From the NCBI GenBank assembly GCA_000769715.1, contig JROS01000036.1, positions 1-64,000 of the forward strand: DNA of 64,000 nucleotides. Reading direction: 5' to 3'. The first letter of the stretch is position 1. Each line of letters opens with the position of its first letter. This DNA comes from Desulfobulbus sp. Tol-SR (GTDB taxonomy: Bacteria; Desulfobacterota; Desulfobulbia; Desulfobulbales; Desulfocapsaceae). A model generated the notes under the pieces. That model was not told the origin of the DNA. It saw only the letters and a program-made list of their open reading frames with translations, and did no database searches. Below are positions 39,817-48,455 of the stretch, one piece after another. Both the position numbers and the translations under genes were made by a program.

Positions 39817-40749
39817 TCAATCGATGACCGGCCGCGGGAACAACCCGGACCGTTCGACAATTTCCGGCACCTTCTCCTCCCATTCGATGGCCATGATGTG
39901 GAAACCGGCCACACCCTTGACCTCCTTGAGCCGCTGGATGGTCTCGACGGCGATGGTAATGCCTTCGGCCGCCTGCTTCTCCTTTTCGACACCGGCCAGC
40001 CGATTGATCAACTCCTCCGGGACATCCATGCCCGGCACCGATTTGCGGAGGTACTTGGCCATACCGACGGAACGCATCGGGGTGATGCCGGCGAGGATGA
40101 AGACCTTCTCGTGAAGGCCGCGGTCACGCACGCCCTGCATCCACAGCTCGAACTTGTCGACATTGTAGATACACTGGGTCTGGATGAACTCGGCCCCGGC
40201 CGCCACCTTCTTGGCCAGGCGCGGCACCCTGATCTTGAACGGGTCGGCGAAGGGGTTGGCCGCCGCCCCGACGAACATGTTCGGCGGCACCTTGATCTCA
40301 TCGCCGCTGAGGAACCGGCCCTCGTCGCGCATCCGTCGAACCGTCTGCACCAGCTGCATCGAGTCGATATCGAAGACATTCTGGGCCTGCGGGTTGTCGC
40401 CGAAACTCTGGTGGTCGCCGGACAGGCAGAGGACGTTGTTGATGCCGAAGGAGGCGGCGCCGAGGATATCGCTCTGCAGGGCGATGCGGTTGCGGTCGCG
40501 CACCACCATCTGCAGGACCGGGTCGAGCCCCTGCAGTTTCAGGTGGACGCAGGCGGCAAGGCTGCACAGCCGGGTTACCGAAGTCTGGTTGTCGGTGACG
40601 TTGATGACGTCGACATGGTTTTTGATCAGTTCGCCCTTCTTGATGATCCCTTCCGGGGCACTTGACCGGGGCGGACCGCACTCACTGGTGACGGCCAGCT
40701 GACCACTCTTCAAAACCTTTTCCAGTCTGCTGTTCGTTTTCAGGTCCAC
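39817..40749 (-). CDS. metF: Methylene-tetrahydrofolate reductase MetF
   Basis: A 310-residue FAD-containing TIM-barrel reductase producing methyl-tetrahydrofolate, the last step of the methyl branch of the Wood-Ljungdahl pathway. Segments such as VTDNQTSVTRLCSLA, LCLSGDH, GAEFIQTQCIYNVDKFELWM and ILAGITPMRS are characteristic. The start is a GTG at 40749 (VDLKTNSRLEKV), three bases after the metV stop, with GGAGG about ten bases upstream; the longer open frame reads through metV out of register. It is the partner of MetV in the predicted bifurcating complex. Confidence 0.92.
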   Translation of the reverse strand: MDLKTNSRLEKVLKSGQLAVTSECGPPRSSAPEGIIKKGELIKNHVDVINVTDNQTSVTRLCSLAACVHLKLQGLDPVLQMVVRDRNRIALQSDILGAASFGINNVLCLSGDHQSFGDNPQAQNVFDIDSMQLVQTVRRMRDEGRFLSGDEIKVPPNMFVGAAANPFADPFKIRVPRLAKKVAAGAEFIQTQCIYNVDKFELWMQGVRDRGLHEKVFILAGITPMRSVGMAKYLRKSVPGMDVPEELINRLAGVEKEKQAAEGITIAVETIQRLKEVKGVAGFHIMAIEWEEKVPEIVERSGLFPRPVID

Positions 40750-40751
40750 GG

Positions 40752-41414
40752 TTAAATGTCCTCCAGCTTGAATGACCGGGGTCCGCCGGCTCTGTCCTTC
40801 GACCAGTCCTTGAGAGGGGGGATCTTCTCGTAGTCGTCCAGGCGCCCCAGGGCCTCGAGACGGTCGACGATCAGCTGCCAGGCGCAGTCGATTTCCTTGG
40901 AGATCTCGCACTTGCCGTTCGACGAGCCGCCGCACGGACCGTTACTCAAACGCTTGCAGCAGCGGCTGACCGGACAGACGCCGCCGGTGAGCCCGAGGAC
41001 GCAATCGCCGCAGGCCTGGCATTTCTCGGTAAAATGGCCGACAGCGATGACGTCGCCGAGGAAGGTGGTGTTCAGGGCCGGATAGACCGGCAGCATCTGA
41101 TATTTCGTGGCTACAAACTGGACCCCGATGCCGCAGGCCAGGCTGAGGACCGCCTCCGATTTCGCCATCAGATCACGGACCGATTCAAAAAAATCATGCT
41201 CGCACTGGCGCTCGATGCCGCTGTCGACAATCTCGATATCCACCCCTTCCTGCACGGCCTTCATCCTCAGCAGCGAGGCGAGGATCCCGGCCTCCTTGTT
41301 GCCCCCCTGGTGGCACACGGCGACACAGGTATTGCAGCCGAAGACCGTGAGCTGCTTATGCCTTTTAACCATCTCCCAGATTTCTTCGAGCGGTTTCTGT
41401 TCTCCAACTATCAT
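40752..41414 (-). CDS. metV: MetV, zinc/Fe-S subunit of methylene-tetrahydrofolate reductase
   Basis: A 220-residue MetV protein (methylene-tetrahydrofolate reductase C-terminal-domain family). It has an N-terminal metal-binding loop CNTCVAVCHQGG and a C-terminal cysteine-rich region with CQACGDCVLG, CPVSRCCKRL and GPCGGSSNGKCE, suited to [4Fe-4S] clusters and zinc. In acetogens MetV passes electrons from an Hdr/Mvh-type module to MetF. Gene order mvhD-metV-metF here matches that function. Confidence 0.9.
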   Translation of the reverse strand: MIVGEQKPLEEIWEMVKRHKQLTVFGCNTCVAVCHQGGNKEAGILASLLRMKAVQEGVDIEIVDSGIERQCEHDFFESVRDLMAKSEAVLSLACGIGVQFVATKYQMLPVYPALNTTFLGDVIAVGHFTEKCQACGDCVLGLTGGVCPVSRCCKRLSNGPCGGSSNGKCEISKEIDCAWQLIVDRLEALGRLDDYEKIPPLKDWSKDRAGGPRSFKLEDI

Positions 41415-41474
41415 GGCCTTTTGACTCCTTGTTCGTTAGGCACGCAGGATCGGCGGGCAGTCGATGACGGCACG

Positions 41475-41984
41475 CTACTCGTCATGCTTGTTTGTCTCCT
41501 TCTTTCTCTGCAGTGCCAGCCAGACGGGCGAAGGACCCAGATGAATGATCTTTTCGGTGAATTCATTGCAGATTTCGGCCCATCGCGGCCCCATGGCGGC
41601 CGAGAGGTTGTAGAAGTGCAGTCGTTCGGGATCGATGCCGACTGTGCTCAGCAATCCCTTCAGACGTTTGACCCGCTTGGCCGCATTGGTATTTCCTTCC
41701 AGGAAATGGCATTGGCCCTCGAGTCAGCCGGCGACGAACACCCCGTCGATGCCGCGCTCGAAGGCCCGCAGCACATAGATGTGGTCGAGCTTGCCGGTAC
41801 AGGGCAGGCGGATCACCTTGGAGTTGGGAGAATAGGAAAGACGCATCACCCCGGCCAGATCGGCGGCGGCGAAGGCGCAGTAATGACAGGCGAAGGCAAT
41901 GATGTTCGCCTTCCATCCCGCGGGGATCTCGCACGGTTTTTCCGGGCTCCGCCGTTCCTCGATCTTTTCTCCATCAGCTGTCAT
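41475..41984 (-). CDS. mvhD: MvhD/VhuD-like electron-transfer subunit, selenoprotein (in-frame TGA as Sec87)
   Basis: The minus strand reads 86 residues (ACHYCAFAAADLAG, SKVIRLPCTGKLDHIYVLRAFERG, GVFVAG), then TGA at 41724-41726. It continues LEGQCHFLEGN, AAKRVKRLKGLL and YNLSAAMGPRWAEI to TAG at 41475. Homologues have cysteine or selenocysteine at exactly this GVFVAG(C/U) position, and the whole 169-residue product is homologous throughout. A hairpin follows the TGA (41691-41707). MvhD carries a [2Fe-2S]-type cluster linking hydrogenase or formate dehydrogenase electrons to HdrA. It sits between hdrA and metV. Confidence 0.9.
41691..41726 (-). promoter_or_regulatory. Bacterial SECIS candidate in mvhD
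   Basis: Sixteen bases after the in-frame TGA (41724-41726) the mRNA can form a 6-bp stem (AUUUCC/GGAAAU) with loop UGGAA at 41691-41707. Position and G-containing loop resemble bacterial SECIS elements recognised by SelB. Confidence 0.65.
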
Positions 41985-42007
41985 TGGTTGGTTCCTTCCT
42001 CTCTACG

Positions 42008-45000
42008 TTAGTCGTTACCGGTCACCGAATCGATCATCGCCAGGATCTGGTCGTCACGGAAGCAGTTGACCTGGAAGGCCTTGGCCGGACAGATGCCGGC
42101 ACAGATTCCGCATCCGGTGCATTTCACCTCGTTGTGGCTCACCCGGCCATCCGCGTCGATGAAGGGTGACCCGAAGGGACAGGCCCGGAAGCAGGCCAGA
42201 CAGGACATGCAGATATCGCGGTTATGCTTGGCGATGATCCCCGAGACCGTCAGGTTGTCGCGGGACAGCAGCGTCCCGGCCCGCCCGGCGGCGGCCAGCG
42301 ACTGGCTGATGGTCTCCTCGAGGTTCTTCGGGGCATGGGCCAGGCCGGCGAGGAACAGGCCTTCGCTGGGGAAATCGACCGGCCGCAGCTTGACATGCGC
42401 CTCCATGAAGTAGCCGTCGCCGTTGCGGGTGACCTTGTAGGTCTGGGACAGCTGCTGGGCATCCTCCCGGGGCCGGAGGCCGGTGGAGAGGATGAGGTAA
42501 TCGGCGTCGATCTCCATCTCCCCGCCCAGGACCTTGCCGTCGACCCGCACCTTGAAGCCGCTGCCGTCGGCGATGATCTCCGGTTTCCGCTCCGGCACAT
42601 AGAGGAAGAACAGGACGCCGAGGTCGCGTGCCTTCCTGTAGTAATCCTCCTTCAGCCCGTAGGCCCGCAGATCGCGGTAGAGCACTACGACCCGGGCCCG
42701 AGGCTGCCGCTCCTTGATGGCGATACTGTTTTTCAGGGCATCCTGGCAGCAGATCCGGGAACAGTAATTAGCCGGCTCCTCGCGCGACCCGACGCACTGG
42801 ATCATGACGAACCGGTCGCTCGCCTTCGGATCGCCGGCGGCCAGCCACGATTCGAGCTCGCGCTGGGTCATGACGTTCGGCGAAGTGCCGTAGCCGTACT
42901 CCGTCGGGACATACTCGGCGCCGCCGCTGGTGAGGAGGACGGCCCCGTGCTCGATGGCCGTCCCATCCGTCAGGCTGGTCTTGAAGTTGCCGACAAAACC
43001 CTCGGTGGCGGCGACGGTCGCCCCGAGATGGACGGTGATCCGCGCCTCCTGCTCGATTTTATTCCTGACATCGTCGAGATAGGCCTGGACGTCATCGCCC
43101 TCGAGATTGCGTCGGACCTTGTTCAGCAGACCGCCGAGGACAGTGTCCCGTTCCACCAGATGGACGCCGTACCCCTGCCCGGCCAGGGACAGCGAGGCGG
43201 TCATGCCGGCGATGCCGCCGCCGACGACCAGGGCCGCATGGGTCACGCCGACTGAATTCGACGTCACCGGATCGAGCAGGCGGGTCTTGGCCACGTTCAT
43301 ATTGACGATCTCGATGGCCTTGGCGGTCGCCTTTTCCTTGTCGTTCATGTGGCACCAGGAACACTGTTCCCGGATATCGGCCAGTTCGAAGAGGAACCTG
43401 TTCAGTCCCACCTCGCGGATGGTGTCCTGGAACAGCGGCGCGTGGGTGCGCGGGGTGCAGGAGGCGACGACGACCCGGTTGAGGCCTTTTTCCTTGATCA
43501 GATCGCGGATCTTCTGCTGGCCGTCCGGGGCGCAGGCATAGATGATGGTCTCGGCATGGGTCACACCGGGCTGGTGACTGGCGGCCTCGGCGACCTTCTG
43601 GACATCGACGGTGCCGGCGATATTGACGCCGCAGTGGCAGACGATGACCCCCACCCGCGGCTCTTCTCCGGTAATATCCCGTTCCTCCGGCAGCACCACC
43701 TCTTCGATCTCGCTGCCGCGGCTCTCGCCGAGCAGGGCCATGGCCTGGGCCGCCGAGCCGCTGCCCTGGATGACCGTTTCCGGGATATCCTTCGGCCCCT
43801 GGTAGGTGCCGGCGACATAGATGCCGGGACGGCTGGTGGCGACCGGCGCCAGTTTCGAGGTCCGGGCAAAACCGTACTGGTCGGTCTCGATGCCGAAGAT
43901 CTTCGCGAATTCGGCGGCATCCGGCCGGGGTTCGAAGCCGATGGAGAGGATGACCATGTCGAACTCTTCGTTGACGAGCCGTCCCTCTTCATCGACCGAG
44001 TGGATCCGCAGGTTCTTCGTCACCGGGTCCTCGATGATCTCGGAGATCATCGCCCGCCGGTATTTGACCCCGCTGCCGAACTTGGCCTTGTCGATGTACT
44101 TGTCGAAGTCCTTGCCGAAGGCCCGCAGTTCCATGTAGAAGACGGTGGCCTCGACCTCCGGGTCGTGCTCCCTGGCGATGATCGACTGCTTGGCGGCATA
44201 CATGCAACAGACCGAGGAGCACCACGGATTGGCATTGTGGGCGTTGCGGGAGCCGACGCACTGGACCCAGGCCAGCCGTTTGGGGTGGCCGCCGTCGGAG
44301 GGTCTGGTCACCACCCCGCCGAAAGGGCCGGAGGCCGACAACAGCCGCTCGAACTGCAGCGAGGTGACGACGTTTTTCAGCCGGCCATAGCCCAGTTCCT
44401 GGCGGATGGCGGGGTCGTAGGTCTTCAACCCGGGGGTGAGGATGATCGAACCGACCTGCAGCTCGTATTCCTTGTCAGTATCCTCGAAGTTGACGGCGTT
44501 GGCGTCGCACACCTTTTCGCACTTGCGGCAGACGCCGCGGGTGAGGAAGAGGCAGTGCTCGGCATCGATGGCCCGGGTGTTCGGCACGGCCTGGGGAAAC
44601 AGGGCATAGATGGCCTTGCGCTTATCGAGGCCCTGGTTGAAGACGTTGGCGACCCTGGCCGGGCACTCGGCCTCGCAGGCCCCGCATCCGGTGCAGCGGT
44701 CGGCATCGACATACCTGGCCTTCTCGGCTACCGTCACCGTGAAGTCGCCCTCCTGGCCGGTGACCTTGACGGCCCGGGCCAGGGTATGCATCCTGACGTT
44801 AGGATGGCGGCTGCTTTCGACCATCCTGGGCGAAATCATGCACATCGCGCAGTCGCCGGTGGGGAAGGTCTTGTCCAGTCTGGACATCGTTCCCCCGATG
44901 GAGGGCTCATCGTTGAGCAGATGAACCATGAAGCCGCTTCCCGCCAGATCAAGGGCTGCCTGCATCCCGCCGATTCCGGCACCGGCAACCAGCACTGATC

Positions 45001-45043
45001 CGATCCTGTTTTTTGTGTCCTGTTTCTGGCTCTGTTCGGTCAA
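42008..45043 (-). CDS. hdrA: Large HdrA-like flavoprotein, two FAD modules and multiple Fe-S clusters
   Basis: A 1011-residue HdrA. The N-terminal FAD loop (LVAGAGIGGMQAALDLAGSG) is followed by the HdrA cysteine motif FPTGDCAMC (Cys, not Sec), then [4Fe-4S] motif CTGCGACEAECP and VCRKCEKVCD. A central HdrA core contains VIVCHCGVNIAGT and CTPRTHAPLF. A second FAD module (VVGGGIAGMTASLSLAGQG) precedes a C-terminal two-cluster ferredoxin (CMSCLACFRACP, CTGCGICAGICP). HdrA is the flavin-based bifurcation site in Hdr complexes. Here it heads the operon with mvhD, metV and metF; no hdrB or hdrC is adjacent. Confidence 0.92.
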   Translation of the reverse strand: MTEQSQKQDTKNRIGSVLVAGAGIGGMQAALDLAGSGFMVHLLNDEPSIGGTMSRLDKTFPTGDCAMCMISPRMVESSRHPNVRMHTLARAVKVTGQEGDFTVTVAEKARYVDADRCTGCGACEAECPARVANVFNQGLDKRKAIYALFPQAVPNTRAIDAEHCLFLTRGVCRKCEKVCDANAVNFEDTDKEYELQVGSIILTPGLKTYDPAIRQELGYGRLKNVVTSLQFERLLSASGPFGGVVTRPSDGGHPKRLAWVQCVGSRNAHNANPWCSSVCCMYAAKQSIIAREHDPEVEATVFYMELRAFGKDFDKYIDKAKFGSGVKYRRAMISEIIEDPVTKNLRIHSVDEEGRLVNEEFDMVILSIGFEPRPDAAEFAKIFGIETDQYGFARTSKLAPVATSRPGIYVAGTYQGPKDIPETVIQGSGSAAQAMALLGESRGSEIEEVVLPEERDITGEEPRVGVIVCHCGVNIAGTVDVQKVAEAASHQPGVTHAETIIYACAPDGQQKIRDLIKEKGLNRVVVASCTPRTHAPLFQDTIREVGLNRFLFELADIREQCSWCHMNDKEKATAKAIEIVNMNVAKTRLLDPVTSNSVGVTHAALVVGGGIAGMTASLSLAGQGYGVHLVERDTVLGGLLNKVRRNLEGDDVQAYLDDVRNKIEQEARITVHLGATVAATEGFVGNFKTSLTDGTAIEHGAVLLTSGGAEYVPTEYGYGTSPNVMTQRELESWLAAGDPKASDRFVMIQCVGSREEPANYCSRICCQDALKNSIAIKERQPRARVVVLYRDLRAYGLKEDYYRKARDLGVLFFLYVPERKPEIIADGSGFKVRVDGKVLGGEMEIDADYLILSTGLRPREDAQQLSQTYKVTRNGDGYFMEAHVKLRPVDFPSEGLFLAGLAHAPKNLEETISQSLAAAGRAGTLLSRDNLTVSGIIAKHNRDICMSCLACFRACPFGSPFIDADGRVSHNEVKCTGCGICAGICPAKAFQVNCFRDDQILAMIDSVTGND

Positions 45044-45352
45044 AACAAGTCCTCCTTCAGACCGGCCCCGACAGTTTCGCCACTGCCGTCATTGTGTGCT
45101 CGACCTGCGAGCGAGTATGTAAGGGGCGTAATCAGAGTACAACGGTGAGAAATACCATCGGTGGACGCTCTTCAGTTAAGAGTCATTATCATTGATATAC
45201 CGCGCAATGACAATCTTTTTTATTTCCACCCATCACAAAAATGTGCGGTTGTTTAAAACACTGAAGATTTCACCGTTTTGCCTGCCGCAACCTCCGGCCT
45301 GAGGGCGGGAATATCGCCCATGCGGCCGAAAATACGGAAAAAATGAACTTAA
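45044..45352. other. Upstream region of the hdrA operon
   Basis: This 309-base stretch should hold the hdrA promoter. A partial Fur-like motif (CATTATCATTGATA near 45184) is visible but too degenerate to assign. No gene or clear terminator for the DUF3786 transcript was recognised. Confidence 0.45.
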
Positions 45353-46162
45353 TCATGCGGCTGGAAGGATGATCCCATGCCGCAGGGCCAGCACCTCGAA
45401 CATCCGCGCCATCCCCGTCCCCAGATTGAAGACGGCGCCGGCGTCGAGACACCTGTCCACGGCAGCATCGAAAAAGACGTTGAGCGACGAGGCCATCCCG
45501 TCGGCCGGTTTCCAGTAGCAGATCATCACCGGCACTTTCGGCAACGGTTTGAGGACGACCGAGATATCCGCGTCGAACTGTACCGGCAACCGCTCGCCGC
45601 TGAACAGATGGACAATGTCGTCGAACAGGTCGGGCCAGGTATCAGCCACCTGTTTCATCACCTCCTCGCACCGTTTCCGAAACAGCGGATAACGCTCCCT
45701 GCCGCCGGCGATCTCCCGGTAGGCTATCCACTCCCCGGCTGGCTGATCGCCGCGACACTGCACGAGGTAGGTGAGAAACGGCACGACGACCCAGTTGTTG
45801 ACATGGATATCGGTGGTGAAATTGCCATCGGCGTCGATACCGAAATCCTTTCCCAGCACCTTGAGAACGATCCGGTTGCCGACCACCGTCCCGCCGGTGC
45901 GTGCCGCCGTCTCGACCGGATCGAGCCTGCCGACCTGGTCGAGCAGGGCGGCGAGAAGCGTGTCATCCCCTTCCGGTGGCGGTGATTTCTCGGTCCCATA
46001 CCGGGCGCAGGTTGCGGGGTCGAGCCCGGGGCAGGCGGAAATGGGCTTGATCCCCCGGTAGACCGCCCCGGCAAAGGCCATACAGGTCTTTTCCCCGCAT
46101 CGACGGCAGTTGCTTCTGTCGAGCAGGCTGAACACCTCCATTGCGTTGGCAAAACCGACCAT
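45353..46162 (-). CDS. DUF3786 protein with N-terminal Fe-S (CdhE/AcsC-like) motif
   Basis: A 269-residue protein. Residues 8-45 match the small [4Fe-4S] motif found in corrinoid Fe-S proteins and RnfB (SNCRRCGEKTCMAFAGAVYRG...ACPGL). The remainder is a DUF3786 domain (GKDFGIDADGNFTTDIHVNNW, FSGERLPVQFDADISVVLKPLPKVPVMICYW). These proteins often accompany C1 metabolism genes; function is unknown. The ATG at 46162 is preferred because GGAGGG lies seven bases upstream; an in-frame ATG is six codons earlier. Confidence 0.8.
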   Translation of the reverse strand: MVGFANAMEVFSLLDRSNCRRCGEKTCMAFAGAVYRGIKPISACPGLDPATCARYGTEKSPPPEGDDTLLAALLDQVGRLDPVETAARTGGTVVGNRIVLKVLGKDFGIDADGNFTTDIHVNNWVVVPFLTYLVQCRGDQPAGEWIAYREIAGGRERYPLFRKRCEEVMKQVADTWPDLFDDIVHLFSGERLPVQFDADISVVLKPLPKVPVMICYWKPADGMASSLNVFFDAAVDRCLDAGAVFNLGTGMARMFEVLALRHGIILPAA

Positions 46163-46377
46163 AGCTATACCCTCCGGCATCCCGTTCCCGCACGGGTGGC
46201 CGACAGACGCATGAAACCGTGGGAACAGTCGGCGAGAGACCTGATATCCACGGCAGATAGATTTGATTTGACGGATGCCACTTGGACCGATAAGACTATT
46301 ATTACAGGTGGTATTGTACAGGCAATGTTACCGGACTAACCGGGGCTATCACGATCAACCCGCACAAGGAGACGAAC

Positions 46378-46569
46378 ATGAAGGCTACGATCACCAAAGA
46401 ATGCATGGGAGACAGAAACTGCAACAAACTCTGCCCCGAGGTCTTCGAGTATGACGAGGACCAGCTCCTCTCCATCGTCAAGTTCGATACCATCCCGGCT
46501 CACCTCGAGGACGTCGTCCGGCGGGCCGCCCGCGAGTGCGGGGCCGAGGCAATCATAGTCGAAGAATAA
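46378..46569 (+). CDS. Single-cluster ferredoxin with an Asp ligand (Pyrococcus type)
   Basis: A 63-residue ferredoxin. The cluster motif is CMGDRNCNKLCPEVFE, so the second ligand position of the usual CX2CX2CX3C is aspartate (Asp12), as in the Pyrococcus furiosus ferredoxin. The distal cysteine is in ECGAEAI. Such clusters can convert between [3Fe-4S] and [4Fe-4S] forms and have altered redox potential. It lies 21 bases upstream of the rubrerythrin gene, for which it may be an electron donor (inference). A ribosome-binding AAGGAG precedes the start. Confidence 0.85.
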   Translation: MKATITKECMGDRNCNKLCPEVFEYDEDQLLSIVKFDTIPAHLEDVVRRAARECGAEAIIVEE

Positions 46570-46590
46570 TCACGACACCGGAAAAAGCCA

Positions 46591-47163
46591 ATGTCTTTTC
46601 GTGACAGCAGAACGGCCAAAAACCTGCTTATCTCCTTTTCCGCCGAGGCCCAGGCCCGAACCCGTTATAATTTTTTCGCCGGCCGGGCCAGGGAGGAAGA
46701 TTATATCCAGATCGCCCGGATTTTCGATGAGACTGCGGAACAGGAATACGAACACGCACTGCGCTTCTTCAAGTTCTTCAACGGCGGTGAAATGGAGATC
46801 CGCTGGCCATTTCCCGCCGGCGTCATCGAAGACACCCGTTCGAACCTGCTGTCTTCGGCCGAACTCGAGCTCTACGTCCATGGCACCATGTACCGGCTCT
46901 TTGCCGAGATCGCCCGCGAGGAAGGAATGACGCGGGCCGCCGAGACCCTCGACGCCATCAGTGTCGCCGAACGGCACCACGAGCAGATATTCCGGGAACT
47001 GGCGGAAAACATCACCGTCGGCAGGATATTCTCGCGTCCGGAGGAAACGGTCTGGAAATGCCTCGGCTGCGGTTACCTCCATTCCGGCACCGAACCGCCT
47101 GCCAAGTGCCCGGCCTGCGTCCGCCCCCGGGGATATTTCGAACTGCTCGGCAGGAACTGGTAG
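46591..47163 (+). CDS. Rubrerythrin
   Basis: A 190-residue rubrerythrin reducing hydrogen peroxide. The N-terminal four-helix diiron domain has FSAEAQARTRYNFFAGRA and TAEQEYEHALRFFKFF, with matching ligands in AELELYVHGTMYRLFAEIAREE and AERHHEQIF. The C-terminal rubredoxin-like centre is CLGCGYLHSGTEPPAKCPAC. Likely co-transcribed with the upstream ferredoxin as an oxidative-stress pair. Confidence 0.92.
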   Translation: MSFRDSRTAKNLLISFSAEAQARTRYNFFAGRAREEDYIQIARIFDETAEQEYEHALRFFKFFNGGEMEIRWPFPAGVIEDTRSNLLSSAELELYVHGTMYRLFAEIAREEGMTRAAETLDAISVAERHHEQIFRELAENITVGRIFSRPEETVWKCLGCGYLHSGTEPPAKCPACVRPRGYFELLGRNW

Positions 47164-47217
47164 CCATCGGATCCGCCCCTCGGGCCGGAAATGCCCGGCG
47201 CTCCGCCCAGGGTACGC

Positions 47218-47847
47218 TCAGATCCCGGCCAGGCGTGCCAGCGCGTCCTTCATCGCCTTGCTGTGCACCTTGCCGGCGAAATGAACAGGACTCTGGCCGT
47301 AGATCGGATCCCACCCCGCCGGGTTGGCGGAACAGAAGTACTGGACCTCGAGACCAATGATCCGCTCGGCCTCCCCGGCCAGGGAACCGACCAGTTTTTT
47401 CGCGGCATCCCAGGTGGCCCCGCACGGGGCTCCCCGCACCACCGTCACCCGCACGATCCTGCCGTTTTCGACCTCGACCTCGAGTTCGGGAGCGCCGAAC
47501 CGCTCACCATAGGGACCGAGACAATCCTGCCTCGGCAGCCCGCATCAGGTGGGCGGGATCATGACCTGCCGGCCGGTTCTCTTCTTGCCCGAGGAAACCA
47601 CCGGAATCCCCTGCTCCACGCACATCAGGACCAGATCGTGGGAGAGGTCCTGATGCCGCAGATAATCGAGGACGAGGTCGGCGTCGATCCGGTCCGGGAG
47701 ATAACTTCGAGCATCATCGATCACCGGCGGCAGGGCGCCATCGATCGCGACGGTCTCGATCCTGACGATATCGGCGCCATGCTCCCTGACCCCGGCTATC
47801 TTCCGTTCACCACTGCCATTCTGCTGAAAAACGACTACTTTTTGCAC
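47218..47847 (-). CDS. dfsP: DUF166 family selenoprotein DfsP (in-frame TGA as Sec101)
   Basis: The minus strand encodes 100 residues (MQKVVVFQQNGSGERKIAGV ... TGRQVMIPPT), TGA at 47545-47547, then CGLPRQDCLGPYGERFGAPELEV ... GAPCGATWDAAKKL ... ANPAGWDPIYG to a stop at 47218. Both halves belong to one DUF166 protein of 209 residues with no length change. Selenocysteine adjacent to cysteine (U-C-G) is known in this family, annotated elsewhere as DfsP. A hairpin follows the TGA. Function is unknown; a U-C pair and further cysteines suggest redox or metal chemistry. It converges on the rubrerythrin gene. Confidence 0.88.
47516..47547 (-). promoter_or_regulatory. Bacterial SECIS candidate in dfsP
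   Basis: Nine bases after the TGA (47545-47547) the mRNA can form an 8-bp stem, CCGAGGCA with UGUCUCGG (one G-U pair), closed by loop GGAU at 47516-47535. The GG in the loop fits bacterial SECIS elements. Confidence 0.7.
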
Positions 47848-47894
47848 TGAGCCTCCACGGCTGTCATTAATACGTCAATCCCTTCAATCGGTTG

Positions 47895-48290
47895 TCAGAT
47901 GTCCAGCCGGATCCACCGGGTACAGAAGCGGTAGGCCGCTTCGATCAGTCTTTTCCCGTCCTGTCCCTCGTGCATCAGCGCGTGAAACCGCCCCTCCGTA
48001 TCCCGGTAGAGCGCCAGGCCGGCGACCAGTACCTCCGCTTCCCCTCGCACCGAAACACGCACACTGCCTTCCAGTGGTGCAATCTCGAGTTCGCCATCCT
48101 GAAACTGGAAATACGCCATCTGCGCCATCGTATGAAATTCATGCTTGGCATGGGCGGATGCCCCGACGGTCACCGTCGTGATATAGCCGGGCTCGGTGAT
48201 GGCGATCTTCGGCACCAGGATGATGCTGCTGCAATCCGTGATCGTCTTCCCTCCACACTCCACAATAATGGATTCGATTCCCGTACTCAC
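47895..48290 (-). CDS. Hypothetical protein
   Basis: A 131-residue soluble protein of beta-rich appearance (IIVECGGKTITDCSSIILVPKIAI ... SVRVSVRGEAEVLVAGLALY) and no family I recognise. The GTG at 48290 is chosen because GGGAAGGAAG lies just upstream; the frame stays open 21 codons further 5' without a convincing start. It lies between dfsP and the formate dehydrogenase operon on the same strand. No membrane segment or metal motif is obvious. Confidence 0.55.
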   Translation of the reverse strand: MSTGIESIIVECGGKTITDCSSIILVPKIAITEPGYITTVTVGASAHAKHEFHTMAQMAYFQFQDGELEIAPLEGSVRVSVRGEAEVLVAGLALYRDTEGRFHALMHEGQDGKRLIEAAYRFCTRWIRLDI

Positions 48291-48390
48291 ACTTCCTTCC
48301 CGATTCTTCGTTGGACTGAGTTGATCACGTAACCGGCCATCCTCCCGACACAATCATGCAGATTGGGCCGGTTGTCCAGCATATCGACGA

Positions 48391-48426
48391 AAAAAAGGGG
48401 ACCGGTTCAATGAAGAACCAGTCCCC
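48391..48426 (-). terminator. Intrinsic terminator of the formate dehydrogenase operon
   Basis: GGGGACCGGTTC (48397-48408) pairs with GAACCAGTCCCC (48415-48426) across a six-base loop. On the minus strand the stem ends in TTTTTTC. It lies about 30 bases beyond the fdhA stop. Confidence 0.85.
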
Positions 48427-48455
48427 GGATTGTCAGCCTGTTATTCCCGACCGGA

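Noticed and set aside
41724-41726. TGA in mvhD as a nonsense mutation
   Set aside because: The stop is at the conserved Cys/Sec position, homology continues in frame, and a SECIS-like hairpin follows.
45184-45200. Fur-box-like sequence upstream of hdrA
   Set aside because: Only a partial match to the 19-bp consensus; not enough to assign iron regulation.
47545-47547. TGA in the DUF166 gene as evidence of two separate genes
   Set aside because: The second half has no start or ribosome-binding site, and the combined length fits one DUF166 protein.
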